The translations under genes were made by a program, and so were the position numbers. A stretch of DNA of 33,337 nucleotides from Legionella sp. (GTDB lineage: Bacteria > Pseudomonadota > Gammaproteobacteria > Legionellales > Legionellaceae): positions 67,630 to 100,966 of the forward strand of contig PKDH01000036.1 of assembly GCA_002863045.1 (NCBI GenBank), in the 5' to 3' direction. The notes below the pieces were generated by a model, which saw only the letters and a program-made list of their open reading frames with translations, made no database searches and was not told the DNA's origin. This document shows positions 24,457 through 32,798 of this stretch, piece by piece (position 1 is the first letter of the stretch; every line of letters starts with the position of its first letter).

Positions 24457-25827
24457 ATGACTTTATCCACACTCAATGCTATTTCACCCATCGATGGGCG
24501 CTATCATAAGAAAACTCAGAGTTTAAATGCTTATTTTAGTGAATATGCTTTAATTTATTATCGGTTGACCGTTGAAATTGCGTGGTTTAAATCATTAAGT
24601 CATAACCCTGATTTACCTGAAATACCCAAATTTAGTGCCAAAGCTTATCAATTTTTAGAGGCCTTATTAACTGAATTTAACGAAGAAGAGGCGCTTGAAG
24701 TCAAAGCTCTTGAAAAAACAACCAACCATGATGTCAAAGCGGTTGAGTATTATCTAAAACATAAAATAAGCCAACATGATGAACTTAAACAATCCTGTGA
24801 ATTTGTCCATTTTGCCTGCACATCTGAAGATATTAATAACCTAGCCTATGCTTTGATGATGAAAGAGGCCATCGCACAAGTCATTCAACCCACTTTAGCG
24901 GAAATTATTGGCGGTATTACTCTACTAGGCAAACAACATGCCGATGTGGCCATGCTAAGCCGCACACATGGGCAACCAGCTACACCCACGACCATGGGCA
25001 AAGAGCTGATTAATTTCGTCTCACGTTTAAAGCGCCCTCAACAGCAATTAGCCGAGGTTTTAATTCCTGGTAAGTTTAATGGTGCCGTGGGTAATTACAA
25101 TGCCCATGTGGTGGCTTATCCTGAGGTGAACTGGCGGCAGCATTGTGCGCGTTTCGTCAGTGATTTAGGCTTATCATTTAGTGCATATACTACTCAAATT
25201 GAGCCACATGATGGCATTGCTGAGGTCTGTCACATTATGATGCGCATCAATCATATTCTACTTGACTATACCCAAGATATTTGGACTTATATCTCGCTTA
25301 ATTACTTCAAGCAAAAAGCAATAGCTAACGAGGTAGGCTCCTCGACCATGCCGCATAAAATTAACCCAATTGATTTTGAAAATGCTGAAGGTAATCTAGG
25401 CCTGGCGAATGCCTTGTTACATCATTTTGCCAGTAAGCTGACACAATCACGTATGCAGCGTGATTTATCAGATTCAACCGTTTTACGAAATTTAGGCTCA
25501 GGTTTTGCTTATGCCCTGATTGCTTATCAAGCTATTGCCAAAGGAAACAGTAAATTACATATCAACCACGATGCGCTTTATGCTGATTTAGAAGCTAATT
25601 GGGGAGTATTGGCTGAAGCCATTCAAACCGTGATGCGCCGCCATGGTATGACTAATGCTTATGAGCAATTGAAAGATTTTACCCGTGGCCAGAGCATTGA
25701 TAAACTAGCTTTAACTCGTTTTATACATGAATTAGATATTCCAAAGCCTGCTAAAGACGCCCTATTAAAACTCGCCCCCTCAAACTATACGGGGCTTGCC
25801 AGTTTGCTTGTAAAGGTTTTTTCATGA
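24457..25827 (+). CDS. purB: Adenylosuccinate lyase
   Basis: Cleaves SAICAR to AICAR plus fumarate and adenylosuccinate to AMP plus fumarate, in purine biosynthesis; homotetramer in the cytoplasm. The product of 456 residues equals the E. coli length and aligns from residue 1 (MTLSTLNAISPIDGRY against MELSSLTAVSPVDGRY). Visible family motifs: TTNHDVKAVEYYLK, HFACTSEDINNLAYAL, LSRTHGQPATPTTMGKE and the fumarase/lyase signature GSSTMPHKINPIDFEN. An upstream in-frame ATG at 24448 has AGG only one base before it, whereas the ATG at 24457 has a usable spacing and matches the family start. The stop overlaps the next gene's start (ATGA), so purB and nadB are translationally coupled. Joining a purine gene with nad genes is not the E. 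coli arrangement. Confidence 0.97.
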   Translation: MTLSTLNAISPIDGRYHKKTQSLNAYFSEYALIYYRLTVEIAWFKSLSHNPDLPEIPKFSAKAYQFLEALLTEFNEEEALEVKALEKTTNHDVKAVEYYLKHKISQHDELKQSCEFVHFACTSEDINNLAYALMMKEAIAQVIQPTLAEIIGGITLLGKQHADVAMLSRTHGQPATPTTMGKELINFVSRLKRPQQQLAEVLIPGKFNGAVGNYNAHVVAYPEVNWRQHCARFVSDLGLSFSAYTTQIEPHDGIAEVCHIMMRINHILLDYTQDIWTYISLNYFKQKAIANEVGSSTMPHKINPIDFENAEGNLGLANALLHHFASKLTQSRMQRDLSDSTVLRNLGSGFAYALIAYQAIAKGNSKLHINHDALYADLEANWGVLAEAIQTVMRRHGMTNAYEQLKDFTRGQSIDKLALTRFIHELDIPKPAKDALLKLAPSNYTGLASLLVKVFS

Positions 25828-27473
25828 ATCAACAATTGTCACAGCAGGGTCAAACCAAAGAGTTTGATGTGCTGGTTATTGGGAGTGGCTTAGCAGGGCT
25901 CCATTATTGTCTGCAGTTAGTCAAACTTAAAACCGATATACGCATTGCTTTAATTAGTAAAGCCTCTCTAGACGAATGTAATACACGTTACGCTCAAGGT
26001 GGTATTGCAGCAGTTACAACACTTGAAGATTCCCTGCAAGCTCATATCGAAGATACCCTTTTAGCTGGTGATGGCTTGTGTCATTACAAATCGGTTAAAT
26101 ACATTGTTCAACATGGTTCTGAGGCGATTGCAGATTTGAGTGATTATGCCATCTGTTTTGCCCAAAATCTGCAAGGTGAACCTGAGTTAGCTCGTGAAGG
26201 AGGCCATTCACATCGGCGGATTTTTAATACAGGGGATGCGACAGGATTAACCGTTACTACGGCATTATTAAAACATATCAAGCAATGTACACAAATAACT
26301 TTGTTTGAGCATCATACTGCAGTTAATCTAATTACCCACTATCACCCCCATGTCATGACCAATCAAGGTGAAGTGGTAGGTGCTTACATACTCGATAATA
26401 AAAGCCTACTTATCCACACTTTTATCGCACGCGCGGTGGTGCTTGCCACTGGTGGTGCTGGTAAAACGTATCGCTTTACCAGCAACCCCATGATTGCCAC
26501 AGGGGACGGCTTAGCAATGGCGTATCGGGCGGGCGCCCGCGTGGGTAATCTAGAATTTTATCAATTTCACCCAACTCTTTTACATCACCCAACGTTAAAT
26601 AATTTTTTAATTTCAGAGGCGGTTAGAGGTGAAGGTGGTTTGTTAAAAAATGCTGAAACCGGCACGCGCTTCATGACCCGTTACGCACCCGAACAATTAG
26701 AACTTGCCACACGGGACGTGGTTTCGCGTGCTATTTTTAATGAAATAGAATCAAGCGGCTATGGTTATGTACACTTAGATATTACCCATCAACCTAAAGC
26801 CTTTTTACAAAAACGTTTTCCGCAAATCTATGCCACTTTACAGTCAGTTGGCATTCAAATGGAACAAGACATGATTCCAGTGGTACCTGCGGCTCATTAT
26901 CAATGTGGCGGCGTTTTAACTGATTTACATGGCCGCACTGATTTAAAACGTTTATATGCCATAGGCGAGGTGGCCTTCACAGGCTTACACGGCGCCAATC
27001 GTCTAGCAAGTAACTCGTTATTAGAGGCCTTGGTTATGGCAAAAAGTGCAGCACATAGCTCCTTAAAAGAGCTTAATATGCCTCATAAAGATAAGCTTTT
27101 TATCGCCAACTGGAATTCTCCTAGCGAAATTAATGCCAGACGTGCTAGTCAAATTAATGCTCATTGGTTAGGGTTGCGTGGTGAGATGACCTCTTATGCG
27201 GGCATTGTGCGTACCCAAGCAGGCTTAGAAGATGTGCTACAACTTATCACTCAACGTAAAAAAATTATTGAAGAATATTATAAATCACATTGTATTACCC
27301 AAGATTATATTGAGTTGCGTAACATCGTTTTAAATGCTGAGTTAATTGTGCAAGCAGCTCTTGTACGGTGTGAATCACGAGGCGGGCATTACCGCGAAGA
27401 TTTTCCGCAAAAATACCCTTTTATTCGCGAGAGCATCTCAAGACAAACGCTCTCACACGACTTATTTGCCTAG
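25824..27473 (+). CDS. nadB: L-aspartate oxidase
   Basis: FAD enzyme oxidising L-aspartate to iminoaspartate, first step of de novo NAD synthesis; the product is passed to quinolinate synthase, encoded next. The 549-residue protein has the N-terminal dinucleotide-binding motif DVLVIGSGLAGLHY, then ISKASLDECNTRYAQGGIAA, the substrate-site region REGGHSHRRIF with GDATG, the FAD element ALVLATGGAGKTY-like (RAVVLATGGAGKTYRF), YQFHPTLL, and the C-terminal SRGGHYREDFP. All are typical of NadB and separate it from fumarate reductase flavoproteins. The ATG overlaps the purB stop by four bases. Length fits the family. Confidence 0.97.
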   Translation: MNQQLSQQGQTKEFDVLVIGSGLAGLHYCLQLVKLKTDIRIALISKASLDECNTRYAQGGIAAVTTLEDSLQAHIEDTLLAGDGLCHYKSVKYIVQHGSEAIADLSDYAICFAQNLQGEPELAREGGHSHRRIFNTGDATGLTVTTALLKHIKQCTQITLFEHHTAVNLITHYHPHVMTNQGEVVGAYILDNKSLLIHTFIARAVVLATGGAGKTYRFTSNPMIATGDGLAMAYRAGARVGNLEFYQFHPTLLHHPTLNNFLISEAVRGEGGLLKNAETGTRFMTRYAPEQLELATRDVVSRAIFNEIESSGYGYVHLDITHQPKAFLQKRFPQIYATLQSVGIQMEQDMIPVVPAAHYQCGGVLTDLHGRTDLKRLYAIGEVAFTGLHGANRLASNSLLEALVMAKSAAHSSLKELNMPHKDKLFIANWNSPSEINARRASQINAHWLGLRGEMTSYAGIVRTQAGLEDVLQLITQRKKIIEEYYKSHCITQDYIELRNIVLNAELIVQAALVRCESRGGHYREDFPQKYPFIRESISRQTLSHDLFA

Positions 27474-27482
27474 AGGTCTTTT

Positions 27483-28820
27483 ATGTTTAATCAAACCACA
27501 GCTTACCAACCACAAGCTTCACAGATGTTTATCACGCCTTCGATGAGTATTTGTCAAAGTGATTATCCGCTCGATTGGTATCAACCTGAATTTATTCCTT
27601 ATGCAGAGGAGTATCTAGCGCTGCCTGATAGAAAGCTCACCACTATTTTGAAATGGATGACACCCTATATGCAGCAAGCCTTTAAACACTTTGATAACCA
27701 ATTACTATTGCTTGCCCATTACTATATGGGCGGCGACATCGTGCGCTTAGTTGAACAATTCCAAGGCCAAATTGGTGACTCTTATCAACTGGCCTTAATG
27801 GCAGCTAATAATCCACAAAAATCAGTTATTATTGAATCAGCGGTTCATTTTATGGCCGAATCGATTAGTATATTAGCGCAACCCCATCAGCAGGTGTTTA
27901 TTACCAATCCCAAGTCAGGTTGCACCATGGAGATGATGGCCAAAGATTTTATGGTAGAACCGGCTTTTGAAGATTTGAATGCACGTTTCGGCGCCGAAAA
28001 TATTTTACCTGTTTGCTATATGAATACTTCTGGGCGCCTTAAAGCCATGACCGGTGCGCAAGGAGGCGCGGTTTGTACAAGTTCTAATGTTAAGCAAATT
28101 TTTCAGTGGGCGCGCGCTCAAAATAAAAAAATATTATTTATCCCTGACCAACACATGGGTGAAAATGTGGCCTATTGGCTGGGCATTAAAAATATTGCTT
28201 ACTGGCCAGGAGGCAGTGCCGGCGCGCAATATTCTTTAGCAAATCAAAATGCTGCAACGCTTAAACAGTTTGATGAAGCTGAACTTATCTTATTTTCAAG
28301 CTTTTGTGCGGTACATACCCATTATCAAGCAGATATGTGTGAATATTGGCACAATCAAGGATATGTAACCATTGTGCATCCTGAATGCCGTAATGAAGTG
28401 ATTCGTAGCGCGCGCTTTTCCGGCTCGACTGCTTTTATTTGGGATTATGTGACCCAAGATACTGCCGGCACTAAAAAGTATGCCATTGGAACTGAAAATC
28501 ATATGGTAGAAAATCTCAAACAACATTGCCAAGCATTAGGTATCAGTGTTGTCAATCTTGCCGAAGCGCCTGTAAAAGCTGGTAGCGTTGGATGCGGATG
28601 TGCGACTATGTCAAGAAATGACCCACCTCATTTGGTAGCTTTGGTTGACTTATTGCGCCAAGGTAAACCCATGCTTTATAACGAAGTCAAAGCCGGCGAC
28701 ATGGTCAATGAGTTTACCGGCTTGCGCCAACGCCTTGAACCCAAAGACCAAGTTTATTTAATTGAAAACGCGAAAAAAGCGTTACAAATGATGATAAACA
28801 TCACAGAACAAACACGCTAA
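27483..28820 (+). CDS. nadA: Quinolinate synthase, long form
   Basis: 4Fe-4S enzyme condensing iminoaspartate with dihydroxyacetone phosphate to quinolinate. At 445 residues it is longer than the usual 300-370, with about 60 extra residues before the first family strand (LLLLAHYYMGGDIV). Likely cluster ligands are Cys147 (SGCTMEMM), Cys275 (SSFCAVHTHY) and Cys373 (VGCGCATMS), which correspond in order to the three cluster cysteines of Pyrococcus NadA. Other hallmarks: YMNTSGRLKA, CTSSNV, FIPDQHMGENVA and VHPECRNEV. AGAGGT overlaps the nadB stop and serves as ribosome site, so nadB and nadA are in one operon. nadC is not in the window. Identification is secure. Confidence 0.95.
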   Translation: MFNQTTAYQPQASQMFITPSMSICQSDYPLDWYQPEFIPYAEEYLALPDRKLTTILKWMTPYMQQAFKHFDNQLLLLAHYYMGGDIVRLVEQFQGQIGDSYQLALMAANNPQKSVIIESAVHFMAESISILAQPHQQVFITNPKSGCTMEMMAKDFMVEPAFEDLNARFGAENILPVCYMNTSGRLKAMTGAQGGAVCTSSNVKQIFQWARAQNKKILFIPDQHMGENVAYWLGIKNIAYWPGGSAGAQYSLANQNAATLKQFDEAELILFSSFCAVHTHYQADMCEYWHNQGYVTIVHPECRNEVIRSARFSGSTAFIWDYVTQDTAGTKKYAIGTENHMVENLKQHCQALGISVVNLAEAPVKAGSVGCGCATMSRNDPPHLVALVDLLRQGKPMLYNEVKAGDMVNEFTGLRQRLEPKDQVYLIENAKKALQMMINITEQTR

Positions 28821-28829
28821 ATTTGAGGT

Positions 28830-29192
28830 TTAAACTGTATAAAACTGACAAATATCGCGTGAATCATTACAAATAAAACCCATATAAGTTGCAATCCAAC
28901 GGTAATCACCTGCAGCAGGTAATTTAACTTTTACCTGTTGCCATATTGAATATTCGCCTAAAGGAAATTGATAGGTGCATACAATACCTTGGCCGTAGCG
29001 CGCTTGCAAAATGTGTGCTTGTTTAAAAATAGTTTGTGGGGAGCCTTGGGGGGTGGATGAAAAAGGATTAAGCACCCAGGGTTTAGGAATTTCCCCCCAC
29101 TTTAAAGAAGAAGTGAGTGGATTTGGGCAAGTTGTCGCCTGTGCAGTTAATGCATACAAACCAATAATTAGGGTTAGCAGGATTTTATTCAT
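28830..29192 (-). CDS. Small secreted protein, possibly DUF3757-like
   Basis: A 120-residue protein with a clear Sec signal peptide (MNKILLTLIIGLYALTAQA, then TTCPNP). The mature 100 residues have four cysteines (in TTCPNP, IVCTYQF, FICND and DICQFY), which could make two disulphides in the periplasm. The pattern Cys-Pro at the mature N-terminus, an aromatic-rich beta-sheet body and paired C-terminal cysteines recalls DUF3757 proteins of Coxiella and Legionella, but I am not certain of the family. AAGG lies about 8-9 nt before the ATG. It converges with nadA, leaving only 9 nt between stops. Confidence 0.65.
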   Translation of the reverse strand: MNKILLTLIIGLYALTAQATTCPNPLTSSLKWGEIPKPWVLNPFSSTPQGSPQTIFKQAHILQARYGQGIVCTYQFPLGEYSIWQQVKVKLPAAGDYRWIATYMGFICNDSRDICQFYTV

Positions 29193-29221
29193 GTATTTTG
29201 CCTTAAAATTAAAAATTAAAC

Positions 29222-29249
29222 TTGTTTAAACCCAAGTATTTGCTATACT
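29222..29249 (+). promoter_or_regulatory. Promoter of tRNA-Leu
   Basis: TTGTTT (29222-29227), 16-nt spacer, then TATACT (29244-29249) preceded by TG at the extended -10 position (TGCTATACT). The predicted start lies about 5 nt before the mature tRNA. Confidence 0.7.
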
Positions 29250-29261
29250 CACCACTCTTTT

Positions 29262-29348
29262 GCCGGGGTGGCGGAACTGGTAGACGCGCCGGATTCAAAA
29301 TCCGGTGGTGGTGACACCGTGTGGGTTCGATTCCCACCCTCGGTACCA
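29262..29348 (+). tRNA. tRNA-Leu, anticodon CAA
   Basis: An 87-nt class II tRNA that reads UUG codons. The acceptor stem begins GCCGGGG and closes with CCTCGGT, discriminator A and an encoded CCA. The D arm has AACTGGTAGAC. The anticodon stem CCGGA/TCCGG encloses the loop TTCAAAA, giving CAA. A long variable arm (GTGGTGACACCGT) and the T arm GTGGGTTCGATTCCCAC follow. The first and fifth acceptor pairs are G-U. Confidence 0.97.
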
Positions 29349-29389
29349 ATTGAGTTATCTTATACTAGCTTGTAAGAACACTCAATTTT
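29349..29389 (+). terminator. Probable terminator of tRNA-Leu
   Basis: Outer stem ATTGAGT (29349-29355) with ACTCAAT (29380-29386) and inner stem TCTTATA with TGTAAGA around a CTAGCT loop, followed by a short TTT. The T-run is brief. Confidence 0.55.
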
Positions 29390-29417
29390 AATAAAAATAT
29401 TCACTTATATTCTCATC

Positions 29418-30251
29418 ATGCTTAGTTATCAACACGCTTATCACGCCGGCAATTTTGCCGATGTGATCAAACATCTGGTTTTATTGAATATTTTAAATTA
29501 TCAATGCAAAAAAAATAAACCACTCTTTTATTTAGATACCCATGCCGGTCGAGGTCTTTATAACTTGCATGATACTCTGGCGGTCAAAAATCGTGAATTT
29601 GATGAAGGGGTCATGCAGCTTTGGAAGCACCGCTTTGATTTACCTGATGATTTTGCCTCTTATATATCCTTACTAAACACTTTAAATCCTGATGGCATAT
29701 TAAAATTTTATCCAGGCTCACCATGTATCGCACTACACGCGTTGCGCAATATTGACAGGCTTAGTTTAGCTGAATTGCACCCTCAAGAATTTGAGCATTT
29801 AAATCGCTTACCACGTTTGGGAAAAAAGGTTTTTATCACACACACAAATGGTTTAGCACTTTTAACAAGCCTGCTACCACCTAAAGAGAAAAGAGGACTA
29901 ATCTTTATTGATCCATCTTTTGAAATTAAACAAGAGTACGCCCTACTACCTAAGCTTATTGCCTCCGCATTAAATCGTTTTGCGCAAGGCATTTATTGTA
30001 TTTGGTACCCCATTACACCCAGTAATAAGCAGAATACTTTGCTGCAAAAGTTACATAAACTTTCAGCACCATCCTACCTTAACCTTGAATTTAAACTATT
30101 ATCTAAAGTAGAAGGCATGACAGGATGCGGACTTTGGGTGATTAACCCGCCTTTTTTACTGGCCGAACAAATGGCGCGTTTATTAAAAGCACTTAAACAG
30201 TTCATCTATCCGGACGGTGATTATATGATTAAAACAAGTGAGCATGAATGA
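29418..30251 (+). CDS. rlmJ: 23S rRNA (adenine(2030)-N6)-methyltransferase
   Basis: Uses S-adenosylmethionine to methylate N6 of A2030 in 23S rRNA. At 277 residues it matches E. coli RlmJ (280). The start MLSYQHAYHAGNFADVIKH is diagnostic, DTHAGRGLYNL (about 39-49) is the cofactor-binding motif, and FIDPSFEIKQEY (Asp about 165) is the catalytic D-P-P-Y-E type motif with Ser and Phe in place of the second Pro and Tyr. GCGLWVINPPF near the C-terminus is also typical. No clear Shine-Dalgarno. It overlaps the next gene's start by four bases (ATGA), so translation is coupled. Confidence 0.95.
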   Translation: MLSYQHAYHAGNFADVIKHLVLLNILNYQCKKNKPLFYLDTHAGRGLYNLHDTLAVKNREFDEGVMQLWKHRFDLPDDFASYISLLNTLNPDGILKFYPGSPCIALHALRNIDRLSLAELHPQEFEHLNRLPRLGKKVFITHTNGLALLTSLLPPKEKRGLIFIDPSFEIKQEYALLPKLIASALNRFAQGIYCIWYPITPSNKQNTLLQKLHKLSAPSYLNLEFKLLSKVEGMTGCGLWVINPPFLLAEQMARLLKALKQFIYPDGDYMIKTSEHE

Positions 30252-31006
30252 TAACGCCTATTAAAGCTTTTGAAGACAATTATATTTGGCTTGGAGCGCT
30301 TGATAATCGCAGTACTTTTTGTGTTGATCCTGGCGATGCAAGACCTGTCATTGATTATTTGACTGTTCACCAGCTTAAACTTGAATTAATTTTGCTCACT
30401 CACCATCATGCCGACCACAGTGGTGGTATTGAAAAACTTATTAAGCTTTATCCCGAAGTTCGAGTTTGTGGCCCTAAAGACCATCGTTTACCTAAGTCTT
30501 ATTATCTCGATGATGATAACGCACCCATCGAGTTTCATTCACTAAAATTTAGTGTGCTTCATACACCAGGACATACAGCTACTCATATTAGTTTTTTTGA
30601 ACCCAATAAAGCATGGCTTTTTTGCGGTGATACACTTTTTTCAGCCGGTTGTGGGCGTATTTTTGATGGCACGGCTCTGCAATTATTCGCATCCCTTGAA
30701 CTTATCCGTAAGCTTCCTGATAATACCCAGATTTTTTGTGCGCATGAATATACTCGTCAAAACTTGCGTTTTGCGCAAACAATTGAGCCTGAAAACGACG
30801 ATGTACATGCCTACTATCAAGCACTGATGCAATCACCTTTAAGGTGTTCACTACCATCAACGCTTGCCATAGAAAAAAAAGTCAACCCTTTTCTACGCAC
30901 CCATTATGCCCATCTTCAACAAGGCAAATGCTCTGCTGAGCTACCCTCTGAAACCAAAGCACTTTTAACTTTAAAACATTTACGGCAACAAAAAGATAAT
31001 TTTTAA
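30248..31006 (+). CDS. gloB: Hydroxyacylglutathione hydrolase (glyoxalase II)
   Basis: Hydrolyses S-lactoylglutathione to D-lactate and glutathione, second step of methylglyoxal detoxification; cytoplasmic metallo-beta-lactamase fold. The 252-residue protein has the metal-binding motif THHHADHSGG (His52, His54, Asp56, His57), then HTPGHTATHISF, CGDTLFSAGCGRIFDG, FCAHEYT and the substrate-binding region near KVNPFLR. Length and order of motifs match GloB exactly. Translationally coupled to rlmJ. Confidence 0.96.
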   Translation: MITPIKAFEDNYIWLGALDNRSTFCVDPGDARPVIDYLTVHQLKLELILLTHHHADHSGGIEKLIKLYPEVRVCGPKDHRLPKSYYLDDDNAPIEFHSLKFSVLHTPGHTATHISFFEPNKAWLFCGDTLFSAGCGRIFDGTALQLFASLELIRKLPDNTQIFCAHEYTRQNLRFAQTIEPENDDVHAYYQALMQSPLRCSLPSTLAIEKKVNPFLRTHYAHLQQGKCSAELPSETKALLTLKHLRQQKDNF

Positions 31007-31094
31007 ATCAAAATGTCACTTTATTTTCCTGCTTTCTTATTAAAGCTAATTACAGTAAACTAGCAAGCCATTTTATAAGCCAGTAGGTTTATGC

Positions 31095-32123
31095 TTGAAA
31101 TTGATTGCTTTTGCTGTTTTATTATCTTTAACTGTCTCAACACTTTACGCCGAGGATACACATCAACCCTCAGCGTGGAGGGTGTTGAGTAAAGAATTAA
31201 CGCTTGACCATCATACGCACCAGCCTGAAGTTAAACAGCAAATCACTTGGTTAATTAACCACCCTAGGTATATTCGTAAATTAATTGAAGCGCGGCCCTA
31301 TATTTATCACATCATTGAAGAAATCAAGAAAAGGCATCTGCCAGGTGAGCTTGCTTTACTGCCCATGTTAGAAAGTATGTTCAATCCTTTGGTATCTTCC
31401 CAAAAAGGTGCAGCAGGATTATGGCAATTGATGCCCCTAACCGGCCGAGAATTAGGTTTAATGCCAGACCCCTGGGTTGACCCACGCCTTAGCATTAGGC
31501 CTTCTACCGATGCAGCTTTAACCTATTTAGCTTATCTAAATAAAGGATTTAACGGCAACTGGTTATATACCATTGCCGCTTATGACGCAGGACGAGGCAA
31601 TGTTATAAAAAGTATGCCCAAAGGCCGCGCTTTTCAAAGTGTTAATTTTTGGACGTTACCTTTGCCAACAGAAACAAAACGCTATATTCCGCGCTTGCTT
31701 GCACTTGCGCAAATCATCAAATATCCTGACTATTATCACGTCAAGCTACCTTATATTCCCTATAAACCATATTTCGAAGTGGTCGAAACTGCAGAACAAA
31801 TAAGCTTGCAAGATGCTGCCAAACTAATTGATACGCCCATAAAAGAACTGGTGCATTTAAACCCAGGTTATAAAAAGAAAAAAATGCCGCCCTACGAGCC
31901 TCATCGCTTATTAATTCCTGCTCACAAACTTTCTTGTTTTAAAAAAAACATCCAACAACATGCTCATCCTATAAAAAAAACGGCTTATCATGTGGTTAAA
32001 TTAGGTGATAGCTTAAGTTGTATTGCTAAAGCGCATCAAATGACTTTAGCCTCATTAAAAAAACTTAACCCCCACCTTCAATCTCATATCATCAAACCAG
32101 GTCAGAAAATTTTATTGGCTTGA
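31095..32123 (+). CDS. mltD: MltD-like lytic transglycosylase with LysM domain
   Basis: Cleaves the glycan of peptidoglycan to 1,6-anhydro products. In this 342-residue protein a signal peptide (KLIAFAVLLSLTVSTLYA) is followed by an SLT domain of family 1D: LPMLESMFNP with catalytic Glu93, GAAGLWQLMPLTGRELGL, DPRLSI and AAYDAGRGNV. A degenerate LysM-like segment lies at about 220-275 and a good LysM (YHVVKLGDSLSCIAKAHQMT ... KPGQKILLA) at 296-342. E. coli MltD is a lipoprotein; no lipobox Cys is present here, so the protein is probably soluble in the periplasm. The start is TTG: AGG stands 8 nt before it, and the nearby ATG at 31091 is in another frame and soon stops. Confidence 0.88.
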   Translation: MKLIAFAVLLSLTVSTLYAEDTHQPSAWRVLSKELTLDHHTHQPEVKQQITWLINHPRYIRKLIEARPYIYHIIEEIKKRHLPGELALLPMLESMFNPLVSSQKGAAGLWQLMPLTGRELGLMPDPWVDPRLSIRPSTDAALTYLAYLNKGFNGNWLYTIAAYDAGRGNVIKSMPKGRAFQSVNFWTLPLPTETKRYIPRLLALAQIIKYPDYYHVKLPYIPYKPYFEVVETAEQISLQDAAKLIDTPIKELVHLNPGYKKKKMPPYEPHRLLIPAHKLSCFKKNIQQHAHPIKKTAYHVVKLGDSLSCIAKAHQMTLASLKKLNPHLQSHIIKPGQKILLA

Positions 32124-32175
32124 TTAAAAGCAGCGTTTGTGCATTTTTTCGAGCTAAGCCTGAAAGTGTGGCATA

Positions 32176-32184
32176 TGTTATACT
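32176..32184 (+). promoter_or_regulatory. Extended -10 promoter of yciB and the response regulator
   Basis: TGTTATACT is a perfect extended -10 arrangement (TG, one base, TATACT at 32179-32184), 33 nt before the yciB start. The -35 region is poor, which extended -10 promoters tolerate. Confidence 0.5.
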
Positions 32185-32216
32185 TTAAAAATAAATCACT
32201 AAGCATCTAATTTTAT

Positions 32217-32798
32217 ATGAATTTTTTATTCGATTTCCTACCTGTGGTCGTATTTTTTATAGCTTATAAATTTTTCGGCATTTATGTCGCCACAGCACTT
32301 GCGATGCTAGCGTCTTTATTGCAAGTTGTGATTCATCGCTTAATCCATGGCGCATTTGAAAAATGGCATTTGATAAGTTTTGCCAGTATTTTTATTTTAG
32401 GTAGTGCCACGCTGGTTTTACATGACCCAGTATTTATCAAATGGAAACCTACAGGCATTTATTGGTTCGCCGCCATTGCTTTACTATGGCCAATTATTAG
32501 TCATCAAAAACCTTTTATTCAACGGATGATGGAAGTGAATCTTCCTTTGCCTGATAAAGTATGGCGAAAATTAAATATTGCTTGGATAATTTTTTTCATC
32601 CTTTTAGGCACACTTAACATTTGGGTGGCATTTTCGTTTAGCTTAGACACTTGGGTTCATTTTAAATTGTTTGGATGCAGTGCATTAACCGTTGTTTTTG
32701 TCATGATACAAGCTTTTTATGTTAGTCGTCATTTATCAACCACAGCGCCTTTGCTGAAATCTAAAAACCTAGAAGCTAAACCGACTAAGGATAACTAA
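32217..32798 (+). CDS. yciB: Inner-membrane protein YciB (septation protein A family)
   Basis: A 193-residue polytopic inner-membrane protein of the YciB/IspA family, linked in other bacteria to cell envelope integrity and septation. The opening MNFLFDFLPVVVFFIAYKFF and the element HDPVFIKWKPTGIYW are family hallmarks, as is LPDKVWRKLNIAW. About five hydrophobic segments are visible: about 5-22, 24-42, 50-67, 78-92 and 120-140, with another near 150-168. No strong ribosome site. Its stop (TAATG) overlaps the following response-regulator start by one base, an unusual pairing for yciB. Confidence 0.93.
   Translation: MNFLFDFLPVVVFFIAYKFFGIYVATALAMLASLLQVVIHRLIHGAFEKWHLISFASIFILGSATLVLHDPVFIKWKPTGIYWFAAIALLWPIISHQKPFIQRMMEVNLPLPDKVWRKLNIAWIIFFILLGTLNIWVAFSFSLDTWVHFKLFGCSALTVVFVMIQAFYVSRHLSTTAPLLKSKNLEAKPTKDN

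Noticed and set aside
29220..29237. Inverted repeat ACTTG/CAAGT over the tRNA promoter -35 region
   Set aside because: Arms of 5 bp around an AT palindrome; too short to claim an operator for a tRNA gene.
31091..31180. ATG frame upstream of the transglycosylase start
   Set aside because: Encodes MLEIDCFCCF and stops soon; the transglycosylase frame with signal peptide starts at TTG 31095.
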